Assembly: GCF_008274625.1 (NCBI RefSeq)
Contig: NZ_VTRU01000001.1
Location: 868,001-932,000 of the forward strand
Reading direction: 5' to 3'
DNA from: Chryseobacterium panacisoli
GTDB taxonomy: Bacteria > Bacteroidota > Bacteroidia > Flavobacteriales > Weeksellaceae
Length of the DNA stretch: 64,000 nt
Shown here: in pieces, positions 41,080 through 48,512 of the stretch
Layout: each line of letters begins with the position of its first letter
Position numbering within the stretch: the stretch's first letter is position 1
Program-made: the position numbers and the translations under genes
Notes under the pieces: generated by a model
The model's database searches: none
Told to the model about the DNA's origin: nothing
What the model saw: the letters and a program-made list of their open reading frames with translations, nothing else

Positions 41080-42168
41080 ATGAACAAGCCCAGACACTTT
41101 ACACGGAGAGACTTTTTACAGACCTCAGCGCTTGGAATCACAGCCGGGATTCTGGGACTGTCTTTTACAGGTTTATCTTCAGACAAACCTTATTTCAGCT
41201 TAAAACCAATCGGACGGACCTTTTCATTGGAGAACTATTATATTTGGTGTAATTCTCCGATTTGGGGCGAAGACGGTAAGATTCATCTTTTTTATTCCAG
41301 ATGGAGAAAAGAAAAAGGAATGGGCGGCTGGCTCAACGGCTCTGAGATCTGCCGGGCAGAAGCAGATTCCCCCTATGACGAATTCAAACATAAACAAGTT
41401 ATTCTTACTCCCAGAGGCGGCGAATTCTGGGATGCCACCACCTGTCATAATCCTTTAATTACCAAAGTGGCAGACCAGTATTATCTTTTCTTCATGGGTA
41501 ACCAAAACGGAAAAACAAATACCAAAAGAATAGGGCTTGCCACGTCAAAAAATCTTGACGGGGATTGGGTAAGACCGGAAAAACCTCTGCTTCTTCCCGG
41601 AGAAAAAGGCGCATGGGACGACCACTGTACTACCAACCCTGCTTTTATAAAAGGAAATGATGGCAAATTCTGGCTTTTTTATAAATCCTGGAATACTGAA
41701 GAATACGAAAATCAGAAAGGTCCGGTAAGAGGAAACCGGAAATATGGACTGGCAAAGGCTGATCATCCTTCAGGTCCTTATGAAAAGATAAAGGATAATC
41801 CTGTCATTGATTTTTCATTGCAGCCTGACAATGCCCAGCTGGAAGATGCTTTTATCTGGAAACAACATGGAAAGTTCCATATAGTGGCCCGTGATATGGG
41901 ATTCTTTAACCATGAATACGGTTTACATTTAACTTCCAGGGACGGTCTTAACTGGTCCAAACCGAAAATCGCTTACCTTGATATGAAAAGTTATGTTAAG
42001 GAGCCTGCTCCACCCAGTTATTTAAAACGATTCGGGAGATTGGAACGTCCCATGATTTTAATGGATAAGGACGGTAAGACTCCTAAATTCCTGTTCGGGG
42101 CAACACAGGGAGGAAAGTTTGAAACTTCTACATCTTTTGTTTTTGAAATAGCAGACACTACAATTTAA
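41080..42168 (+). CDS. Tat-exported GH43-like five-bladed propeller protein
   Basis: The 362-residue product begins with a twin-arginine signal FTRRDFLQTSALGITAGILGLSF, so it is exported folded. The mature part has repeated propeller blades typical of the GH43/GH117/GH130 fold: GEDGKIHLFYSRWR, GGEFWDATTCHNPLITKVADQYYLFFMG, GAWDDHCTTNPAFIKGNDGKFWLFYKSW and LEDAFIWKQHGKFHIVARDMG. Acidic residues in the DDH, WDAT and LEDAF positions are candidates for catalysis. Substrate is unknown. It is a single gene between the operon terminator and the regulator gene. Confidence 0.82.
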   Translation: MNKPRHFTRRDFLQTSALGITAGILGLSFTGLSSDKPYFSLKPIGRTFSLENYYIWCNSPIWGEDGKIHLFYSRWRKEKGMGGWLNGSEICRAEADSPYDEFKHKQVILTPRGGEFWDATTCHNPLITKVADQYYLFFMGNQNGKTNTKRIGLATSKNLDGDWVRPEKPLLLPGEKGAWDDHCTTNPAFIKGNDGKFWLFYKSWNTEEYENQKGPVRGNRKYGLAKADHPSGPYEKIKDNPVIDFSLQPDNAQLEDAFIWKQHGKFHIVARDMGFFNHEYGLHLTSRDGLNWSKPKIAYLDMKSYVKEPAPPSYLKRFGRLERPMILMDKDGKTPKFLFGATQGGKFETSTSFVFEIADTTI

Positions 42169-42202
42169 ATTCTATTCCTTTTTGTTTTTTTACTCCCACA
42201 CT

Positions 42203-42254
42203 AAAGTATACTATTAATTTTTTTACATGTTATGCCTAACTTTGTATACTAAAA
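42203..42254 (+). promoter_or_regulatory. Two GTATAC-core sites with an overlapping promoter before the GntR gene
   Basis: AAAGTATACTATTAA (42203-42217) and TTTGTATACTAAAA (42241-42254) share GTATACTA. The second overlaps a TAACTTTG -7 element at 42237-42244. A third copy is upstream of the FGGY kinase at 46834-46849. The placement would suit autorepression by the AraR-like regulator at 42393. Confidence 0.5.
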
Positions 42255-42392
42255 TTCTATTTTTCCGTTATAATTTATAGCAGAACCATTGCAATTACAA
42301 TTAATATTATAAATATTTGTAACTTGCCTTGCACCGTTCGTTAACCTTTGAATTATTCTTTAAACTGAAATAAACATCTCCTATCCAACATC

Positions 42393-43439
42393 ATGGCAGA
42401 AACATTTGAAATAATAATCAATGAGCATTCCAGAGTTCCTAAATATAAACAGATTGTGGATTCTATTCTTAATGGAATTGATAGCGGAGAGATTAAGATT
42501 GGTGAAAAAATCCCTTCCATAAACGAACTCAGCGAGTCTTGCTTTCTTTCAAGAGATACTGTAGAAAAAGCGTATAAAGAACTCCGAAAAAGACAAATCA
42601 TCGAATCTGTAAAGGGAAAAGGGTATTATATCTCACGGATTAATAAAAACGACGTGATCAACATTTTCTTCCTGATCAACAAACCAAGTACTTATAAAAT
42701 GATGATTTATAATTATTTCGTCAATGCAATCGGTACCAAAGGCAATGTTGAAATGTATATTTACCATTGTGACGAAACACTTTTCATTAATTCCTTAAAA
42801 AAGAATCTGGGCGGATTTGATTATTACGTGATCATGCCTCATTTCCGTGATGAGCAGTCTAAACATACCAGTTCCACACAGCAGGTTTTAGATATGATTG
42901 AACAAATCCCGAAAAACAAACTCTTGCTGTTAGACAATACCAAGCCTAATATTTCCGGAGAATACGGCTCTATTTTTCAGGATTTCGAGCATGATATTTA
43001 TAATGCGTTAAAGGAAGGCTTAGACAAGATACAGAAATATGAAAAGATAATTTTAGTGTATCCCGATAAATCCATTCACCCCTATCCTTTCCGTATTGTA
43101 CGTGGTTTTGAGAAGTTTTGTAAGGATTTTAAACTGGATTATGAAATTCTTGACGAAATTTATCCCGATATGGAATTACAGGATAAAGATATTTTCATCA
43201 CAATTCGGGAACGGGATCTGGTGAACCTGGTTAAGCAAATCAGGCAGAAAAATCTTGAACTGGGCAAAGACATCGGAATTATTTCCTATAATGAAACGCC
43301 TCTTAAAGAACTGCTGGGAATTACGGTAATTACCACAGATTTTAAAGCTATGGGAGAATCTGCTGCTTATATGATTCTGAAAAATAAAAAAGAATCTGTG
43401 AATAACGTCTTTAAATTTATCCAGAGAGATTCTTTATAA
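42393..43439 (+). CDS. GntR-family regulator with LacI/periplasmic-binding-type effector domain
   Basis: The 348-residue protein has an N-terminal GntR winged helix-turn-helix (about 10-75: VPKYKQIVDSILNGIDSGEIKIGEKIPSINELSESCFLSRDTVEKAYKELRKRQII). Its C-terminal domain (about 85-340) is of the periplasmic-binding/LacI type, as in Bacillus AraR, with KDIGIISYNETPLKELLGITVITTDF. It senses a sugar or sugar phosphate in the cytoplasm. Its position inside the RG-I/rhamnose locus makes it the likely local regulator of rhamnose genes; the effector is inferred, not shown. Confidence 0.88.
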   Translation: MAETFEIIINEHSRVPKYKQIVDSILNGIDSGEIKIGEKIPSINELSESCFLSRDTVEKAYKELRKRQIIESVKGKGYYISRINKNDVINIFFLINKPSTYKMMIYNYFVNAIGTKGNVEMYIYHCDETLFINSLKKNLGGFDYYVIMPHFRDEQSKHTSSTQQVLDMIEQIPKNKLLLLDNTKPNISGEYGSIFQDFEHDIYNALKEGLDKIQKYEKIILVYPDKSIHPYPFRIVRGFEKFCKDFKLDYEILDEIYPDMELQDKDIFITIRERDLVNLVKQIRQKNLELGKDIGIISYNETPLKELLGITVITTDFKAMGESAAYMILKNKKESVNNVFKFIQRDSL

Positions 43440-43446
43440 ATAATTA

Positions 43447-43460
43447 TGCAATCGATTACA
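43447..43460 (+). promoter_or_regulatory. CG-centred palindromic operator candidate before the NTF2-like gene
   Basis: The 14-base site TGCAATCGATTACA is centred on CG, as in LacI-family operators. It shares the ATCGATT core with sites at 57485-57500 and 60690-60705. It lies 66 bases upstream of the start at 43526. Confidence 0.5.
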
Positions 43461-43525
43461 TAAATTATACTTTCGAATTTAGAACAAAAACACTTTTAAA
43501 TACTATCAAAATATATTATTCAATT

Positions 43526-43969
43526 ATGATTAAAAAATTAATTTTTGCCATTGGTTTTATGATGGCAGTAAGTGTTTCAGCGCAGAAAACAAGTGATAAG
43601 GACGCTGTAAATGCTGCTGCCGAAAAGCTAAGATCAGCAATGATAAGCGGTGAAAAATCTGATTTAGAATCTTTGATCCTGCCGGAATTAACTTACGGAC
43701 ATTCAGGAGGCCATATTGATGACGCCAAGGAGTTTGTAGAAAAACTGGTCAGCAAAAAGTCTGATTTTGTAACGATTGATATTACGAATCAAACTGTAAG
43801 TATTGTTGGAAATACCGCCATTGTCCGTCATCATTTTTATGCAACAACGGCTGATGCAGGAAAAGCGCCGGGAGATGTGACACTGGATATCTTATTGGTT
43901 TGGGTAAAAGTGAAAAATGGCTGGAAGCTATTGGCCAGACAGGCGGTAAAATCGGAAAAGAAGAAATAA
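43526..43969 (+). CDS. Small exported NTF2-like (DUF4440/SnoaL-type) protein
   Basis: The 147-residue product has a signal peptide ending at VSAQ. The mature part is an NTF2-like cone fold: DAVNAAAEKLRSAMISGEKSDLESLILPELTYGHSGGHIDDAKEFVEKL, then TIDITNQTVSIVGNTAIVRHHFYATT and LDILLVWVKVKNGWKLLARQAV. Such domains bind or convert small molecules, and the YGHSGG segment places His in the pocket. The shared operator-like site links it to the PL11 and rhaT units. Its role in pectin use is unknown. A terminator follows. Confidence 0.8.
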   Translation: MIKKLIFAIGFMMAVSVSAQKTSDKDAVNAAAEKLRSAMISGEKSDLESLILPELTYGHSGGHIDDAKEFVEKLVSKKSDFVTIDITNQTVSIVGNTAIVRHHFYATTADAGKAPGDVTLDILLVWVKVKNGWKLLARQAVKSEKKK

Positions 43970-43987
43970 GTTTTCAGATTATAATAA

Positions 43988-44022
43988 AAAAAATTCGCAA
44001 GGTTGTTTTTGCGAATTTTTAT
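43988..44022. terminator. Bidirectional terminator between the NTF2-like and lldD-like genes
   Basis: AAATTCGCAA (43991-44000) pairs perfectly with 44009-44018 around an eight-base loop. A-rich and T-rich runs flank the stem, so it can stop both convergent transcripts. Confidence 0.78.
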
Positions 44023-44110
44023 TTTGAAGCTGTTTATGTTTAAAATATTTTGAAAACAGAAAACAGAATTGTAAATGCTGACTAAAATCAATAAGAATCT
44101 GTTTACAATG

Positions 44111-44143
44111 AAAAACGGGCTAAAGCCCGCTCCAATTGAATAT
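44111..44143 (-). repeat. GGGCTTTAGCCC hairpin repeat element
   Basis: Read on the minus strand, this element has the lead ATATTCAATTGGAG and core CGGGCTTTAGCCCG followed by TTTTT. It matches the element at 19664-19694 with a compensatory G-C for A-T pair exchange in the stem. It sits just past the lldD-like stop. Confidence 0.7.
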
Positions 44144-44162
44144 TAATATAACCTTAAAGATT

Positions 44163-45311
44163 TTATTTCACTCTGAAATTTTGCAAATCTTCCGGTTTTT
44201 CACAGCAAACCTGTTCCATCACCTGTCTGAACTGCATTTTTAGCATTTCAATAATATGATCACCACCTTTATCCCCTAAAGCTCCCACTGCATACATGAA
44301 AGTTCTTCCCATAAAGGTAAATTCAGCACCACAACTTAAAGCACGGGCAACATCCGGACCTGTTCTTACACCACTGTCCATCATAATTTTAATCTGACCT
44401 TTATATTTTTCGCTGATCTCCTTCACTACAGCAATCGTAGATTCACCTGCATCAAGCTGCCTTCCTCCATGATTGGAAATAATCATTCCATCAAAACCTA
44501 AACGAACTGCTTCTGCCGCATCTTCGTCTGAAGCAACACCTTTAATGACTAATTTCCCTTTCCATTTGTCACGGATCGCCTTGATTCTGTCCGAATTCAA
44601 TCTGCCGGAAAATGTAGAGTTCATAAACTGGCCCAGCTGTTTTACATTCATGTTTTTATCCATATACTTATTCATCGTTGCAAAACTCGGAACACCGTGT
44701 TTCAGCATCTCTAAACACCATTGCGGCTTTACCAAAGCCTGGGAAACGTTTCTGAAATTAATTTGAGGCGGCATTGATAAGCCGTTTCTTATTTCTTTTG
44801 CTCTGTATCCAAAAGTCGGGACATCAGCTAAAATAACGAGTACATCATATCCGGAAGCTTCACAACGGTCGAGAATATCATCGCGCAGCCATTCTTCTCT
44901 CGGATGGTATAACTGATACCAGGCTTTTCCCTCTGTTAATTCAGAAATTCTTTCAAGACTGCTTGTTGTCACTGTACTTAATATGAAGGGAATATTATGC
45001 TTAAAAGCTGCTTTTGCTAAAATTTCGGGTGCATTGGGCCACATTAATCCCTGTAACCCAACAGGAGAAACCCCGAAAGGCGCGGAATATTTTACTCCGA
45101 ATAATTCAGTTTCCATGTTGGTTTCGCTGTAATTATTCAGATAACGCGGGCGAAGAAGAACTTCTCTTAGTTCGTTCGTATTTCTGTCCCGGTTTATGTT
45201 TTCATTACAACCGCCATCCAGATATTCGAAAGCGAAACGGGGCATTCTTTTTTTTGCCTTTTCGATTAAAAGTTCAAGCGAAGCGTAACGGGTGTCAAAT
45301 GGAAATGCCAT
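44163..45311 (-). CDS. FMN-dependent alpha-hydroxy-acid (L-lactate) dehydrogenase-like enzyme
   Basis: The 382-residue TIM-barrel flavoprotein oxidises an L-2-hydroxy acid to the 2-oxo acid. Motifs include PFGVSPVGLQGLMWPNAPEILAKAAF, WYQLYHPREEW near 130, KLVIKGVASDEDAAEA and the active-site SNHGGRQLDAGESTI near 277-290 (His and Arg), then MDSGVRTGPDVARAL. In this operon the natural substrate is L-lactate made from L-lactaldehyde by RhaEW, giving pyruvate. The start lies three bases after the kinase gene stop, so coupling is tight. Confidence 0.9.
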   Translation of the reverse strand: MAFPFDTRYASLELLIEKAKKRMPRFAFEYLDGGCNENINRDRNTNELREVLLRPRYLNNYSETNMETELFGVKYSAPFGVSPVGLQGLMWPNAPEILAKAAFKHNIPFILSTVTTSSLERISELTEGKAWYQLYHPREEWLRDDILDRCEASGYDVLVILADVPTFGYRAKEIRNGLSMPPQINFRNVSQALVKPQWCLEMLKHGVPSFATMNKYMDKNMNVKQLGQFMNSTFSGRLNSDRIKAIRDKWKGKLVIKGVASDEDAAEAVRLGFDGMIISNHGGRQLDAGESTIAVVKEISEKYKGQIKIMMDSGVRTGPDVARALSCGAEFTFMGRTFMYAVGALGDKGGDHIIEMLKMQFRQVMEQVCCEKPEDLQNFRVK

Positions 45312-45314
45312 GTT

Positions 45315-46700
45315 TTATAAATTAAGAATTAACGGTTGAAGCACTTTCATCTGATAATGCTGCTGTAAAAAAGTTTCGTCTATTTTTTTGTTCGAAATCA
45401 CCATGGAGGCTCCCAATGCAGAACCCAGCGGAGAATGGGTAGACATCACATTGTAATGCTGAAAATGGTGAGACATGAGCTTCATAAACACATCATTATC
45501 AGTGAATCCGCCATCGATATAAATGTTTTCGATATCCGAATTCCCGATCGCATTCTTGATGGTATGAATCTGTAAATCCATCAGTTCTATCATTAATTGA
45601 TGATATGCTTCTTCAAAAGTAGCAAATGATTTTAAATCTGTCTCACTGATCATTTTTCGTTTTAAAATAATTCCTTCAAAGCGAAAATAGATGTTTTTAT
45701 TTTTCATTAAGCGCAAATACAGATCCTGATCAAACTGTACTTCTCTGTGGAAACCATATTCTTTTCCATAATAAGCGCATAATTTTTCAACCTGAATTTT
45801 ATATTCATTTCCCATGAAAAAACGGGATGCTTTTACGCGTTTCCCATCAATCCGCATATAATTCAGGCAATTATTTTCGATATCTTCATCAGTAAGACTT
45901 TCATCGTTAAAAGGGTTTAACGAAATACTCCAGGTTCCTGTTGAAAGCAATAAAAATGGCTCTTTTTTGCTTAAAATATAAGGCAGTAATGCTGAAGAAC
46001 TGTCGTGAATCCCAACACCTATTTTAATTTTTTTATTTCTGTAAGAAGTATTGATACTCGCAGAAGTAGGCACAATTGGAGGTAATAAAGCATCTATTTC
46101 TTCTTCATACACCCAGTCGTGATAATCCGCTTTGTCGTAATCCCACAAATTGGTGTGACAGCCTATCGAAGTAAACTCCGACACACAAATTCCGGTAAAC
46201 AAATATGATAAATACTGAGGTAAATGAAGGCTGTAACGGATTTTTCTGAATATTTCCGGATGCTTATATTTCAGCCAGAATAACTGCAGGCCTGAATTAA
46301 GCATTCCTGCCTGAGGTGATGCTGTTTCGCGGGCAATTTTCAGTTTGCTGCCATGTTTTTCATAAAATAAATCAAGAATTTCCTGATCCATTGGTTTGGT
46401 GTAATTGTATAGTGGAGTCAGAACATTTCCTTTCTGATCCAGATGCACAAAACTCGCTCCATAGGTGGAAAAATTGATGGCTTTTACTTCATATTCTTCA
46501 TTATCAAGAATGGCATTAAAATTATCTTTTATCCAATTTTGTAAGGCTGCAAGGTCTTCCGAAGGATAATCATCCTCATCAGTAGTGAGCGGTAATTCTG
46601 TATATTCCCGAACAACTTCTTTATAATTCTTATCGAATAAAAAGAACTTTTTATTGGTTTTTCCAATATCAAATACAATGGTTACCTTTTTTTTAGACAT
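45315..46700 (-). CDS. rhaB: FGGY-family carbohydrate kinase, probable L-rhamnulokinase
   Basis: The 461-residue cytoplasmic kinase has the two ATPase-fold halves of FGGY enzymes: VTIVFDIGKTNKKFFLFD at the N-terminus, INFSTYGASFVHLD near 75, the sugar-site GVGIHDSSSALLPYIL near 225, the phosphate motif LLSTGTWSISLNPF and the C-terminal IYIDGGFTDNDVFMKLMS. Context between rhamnose isomerase and RhaEW indicates phosphorylation of L-rhamnulose. It is of the divergent type rather than a close match to E. coli RhaB, so the symbol is by role. A 341-base gap separates it from rhaI. Confidence 0.82.
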   Translation of the reverse strand: MSKKKVTIVFDIGKTNKKFFLFDKNYKEVVREYTELPLTTDEDDYPSEDLAALQNWIKDNFNAILDNEEYEVKAINFSTYGASFVHLDQKGNVLTPLYNYTKPMDQEILDLFYEKHGSKLKIARETASPQAGMLNSGLQLFWLKYKHPEIFRKIRYSLHLPQYLSYLFTGICVSEFTSIGCHTNLWDYDKADYHDWVYEEEIDALLPPIVPTSASINTSYRNKKIKIGVGIHDSSSALLPYILSKKEPFLLLSTGTWSISLNPFNDESLTDEDIENNCLNYMRIDGKRVKASRFFMGNEYKIQVEKLCAYYGKEYGFHREVQFDQDLYLRLMKNKNIYFRFEGIILKRKMISETDLKSFATFEEAYHQLMIELMDLQIHTIKNAIGNSDIENIYIDGGFTDNDVFMKLMSHHFQHYNVMSTHSPLGSALGASMVISNKKIDETFLQQHYQMKVLQPLILNL

Positions 46701-46724
46701 TCCTGGGATGAATTTTTATTTTTT

Positions 46725-46757
46725 GTCATTGCGAGGAGCGAAGCAGCAAAGCAATCT
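46725..46757 (+). repeat. GTCATTGCGAGGAGCGAAG-type dispersed repeat
   Basis: The 33-base segment opens with GTCATTGCGAGGAGCGAAGC and ends in AAAGCAATCT, with ATTGC/GCAAT ends able to pair. I recall near-identical sequences as widespread intergenic repeats in several phyla. It lies 25 bases upstream of the kinase start. Confidence 0.65.
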
Positions 46758-46833
46758 ATTTTTTAAACGCTGAGTTCACAATATTTTATTTGACTACTAA
46801 CCGTTTTAAGTTTGCAAAGGCTTTTTACTCAAC

Positions 46834-46849
46834 AAAGTATACTAATTTG
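46834..46849 (-). promoter_or_regulatory. GTATAC-core operator candidate before the kinase-lldD pair
   Basis: AAAGTATACTAATTTG shares AAAGTATACTA with the site at 42203-42217 upstream of the GntR gene. It lies 134 bases upstream of the kinase start, within the rhaI-rhaB gap. Confidence 0.45.
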
Positions 46850-47041
46850 TTTTAAACACCATTAAGGAGTGTTCAGATATTAAGATTATCAGAAAAAATC
46901 CACTAATTTCTTTAAGCAATATTACTTAAAAACCCAATAATCTAAACACTTTCAACCTTAATGATAAAAATATAAGGATACATATAATAATAACTTTCGA
47001 TTGCACTCAAAAGTTGAAATTATCAGTTTTAAAACAGGGTT

Positions 47042-48322
47042 TTATAATCCCGTTGCTTTGGTTTCTAAACCTCTTTCAGCAATTAAATTTTCTCTTACCT
47101 TTAAACTTCTGTAAGCTGCAATCGGATCTAAAGCGGCTCCTGCCTGCAGTCTTGCAGCCCTTAATAAAGGACGAACATCTGTTCTGTAGGCGTTTTGCAA
47201 AATATCCTGTGCACCAACGACATCGTTGTTTAACTGTGCTGTTTTTAATGCTTTCTGATCAACCAGAAGTGCCTGTGCATAAGCAATTAAAATAGCTTCC
47301 AGAGACTGTAATAAATCTTCCAGTGGATCTTTAATGTTATGACTTGCATCAATCATCCAGGCCGGATAAGGGTTTTGAGGATTGTTTTCCATACCGTATA
47401 CCAATTCATTGAAAATCAAGAACAAGGCATAAGGCTTAATGGAACCTACCGTTAAATCATCATCACCATATTTGCTGTCGTTGAAATGAAAACCTCCTAA
47501 TTTTCCTTTGTACATAAGGGTTGCAACAATCTGTTCAATATTAGTATTCGGTAAATGATGACCTAAATCTACCAGTGTGTAAGCTCTTTCACCACAAGCA
47601 TTGGCTAACATAAACGAAGTTCCCCAATCCTGAATTGTGGTTGAATAAAAATTCGGTTCGTAAGGTTTATATTCAATGAAAAGTTTCCAGTCTTCAGGCA
47701 TTCCTGCGTAAATTTCTTTTAAACTTTTTTCAGTGTTTGACAATGCGGTCTGAAAATTCAATTGTCCCGGAAAACTTGCTCCGTCCGCCAGCCAAACCGT
47801 TAAACTTTTTGAATCTAATTCTTTTCCGATCCTGATCACTTCTTTGTTGTGTTCCACGGCATAGGCTCTTGAATCTTCATTCACAGCATTCAGAGAACCG
47901 AATTTATAAGAGTGCTCAGCTCCTGCCTGATCCTGGAATGTGTTGGAATTCATGGCATCAAAAACAAGTCCGTGGGAGGCAGCTATTTCTTTAATGGCTT
48001 TCACATCAGTTGGAATATCCCAAGGAATATGTAATGAAACAGCTCCTGCAGAATGTGTTAAAGCATGAATTAAACCTACATCATCCAATTTTTGCTCTAA
48101 AGAAGAAGGTTCGCCGCCATAGGAAAATCTTCCAAAACGGGTTCCTCCCGCTCCTAAAGCCCAGCTCGGAATAGCCACCTGGAAATCAGCAATTTTGTTG
48201 ACAATTTCAGCAACATTGGCTCCTGATCTCGTTAATTTATTTTGTAGAAAATCAAAATCTGTCGTAAAGTTTTCAATTTCTGGTTTATTATATTGTTCAA
48301 TGATATCTTTTCCTATAATCAT
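47042..48322 (-). CDS. rhaI: L-rhamnose isomerase (RhaI type)
   Basis: The 426-residue TIM-barrel enzyme interconverts L-rhamnose and L-rhamnulose with a divalent metal. It resembles the Pseudomonas stutzeri L-rhamnose isomerase type: FQVAIPSWALGAGGTRFGRF, VSLHIPWD, the metal-ligand segments FIEYKPYEPNFYST, VDLGHHLPNTNIEQ and GGFHFNDSKYGDDDL, and VYGMENNPQNPYPAWMIDASHN. I took the ATG at 48322; a GTG at 48361 would add 13 residues with no family match. Length then agrees with the roughly 430-residue family. Confidence 0.92.
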   Translation of the reverse strand: MIIGKDIIEQYNKPEIENFTTDFDFLQNKLTRSGANVAEIVNKIADFQVAIPSWALGAGGTRFGRFSYGGEPSSLEQKLDDVGLIHALTHSAGAVSLHIPWDIPTDVKAIKEIAASHGLVFDAMNSNTFQDQAGAEHSYKFGSLNAVNEDSRAYAVEHNKEVIRIGKELDSKSLTVWLADGASFPGQLNFQTALSNTEKSLKEIYAGMPEDWKLFIEYKPYEPNFYSTTIQDWGTSFMLANACGERAYTLVDLGHHLPNTNIEQIVATLMYKGKLGGFHFNDSKYGDDDLTVGSIKPYALFLIFNELVYGMENNPQNPYPAWMIDASHNIKDPLEDLLQSLEAILIAYAQALLVDQKALKTAQLNNDVVGAQDILQNAYRTDVRPLLRAARLQAGAALDPIAAYRSLKVRENLIAERGLETKATGL

Positions 48323-48512
48323 GCTTTGATTTTTTGAATTGATTTTTACCACAAAACTCACAAAAGCTTTTGATAATTTAAAGCTTAAATTATTGAAAAC
48401 AAAAGTTCAAAAAGAAGGATGAAATCAAAGATTTTAAACCTTTTTGCTCTTTTCTAAATTTGCTTGAATCAATAATAAACTTTTGTGACTTCTGTGGTTA
48501 GATTTTAAAATT

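Larger units (their letters stand above)
46701..47041. other. Gap between rhaI and the kinase gene
   Basis: This 341-base stretch has no ORF but carries a dispersed repeat (46725-46757) and a GTATAC-core operator candidate (46834-46849). It suggests that the kinase-lldD pair has its own promoter. No exact TAnnTTTG was found. Confidence 0.5.
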
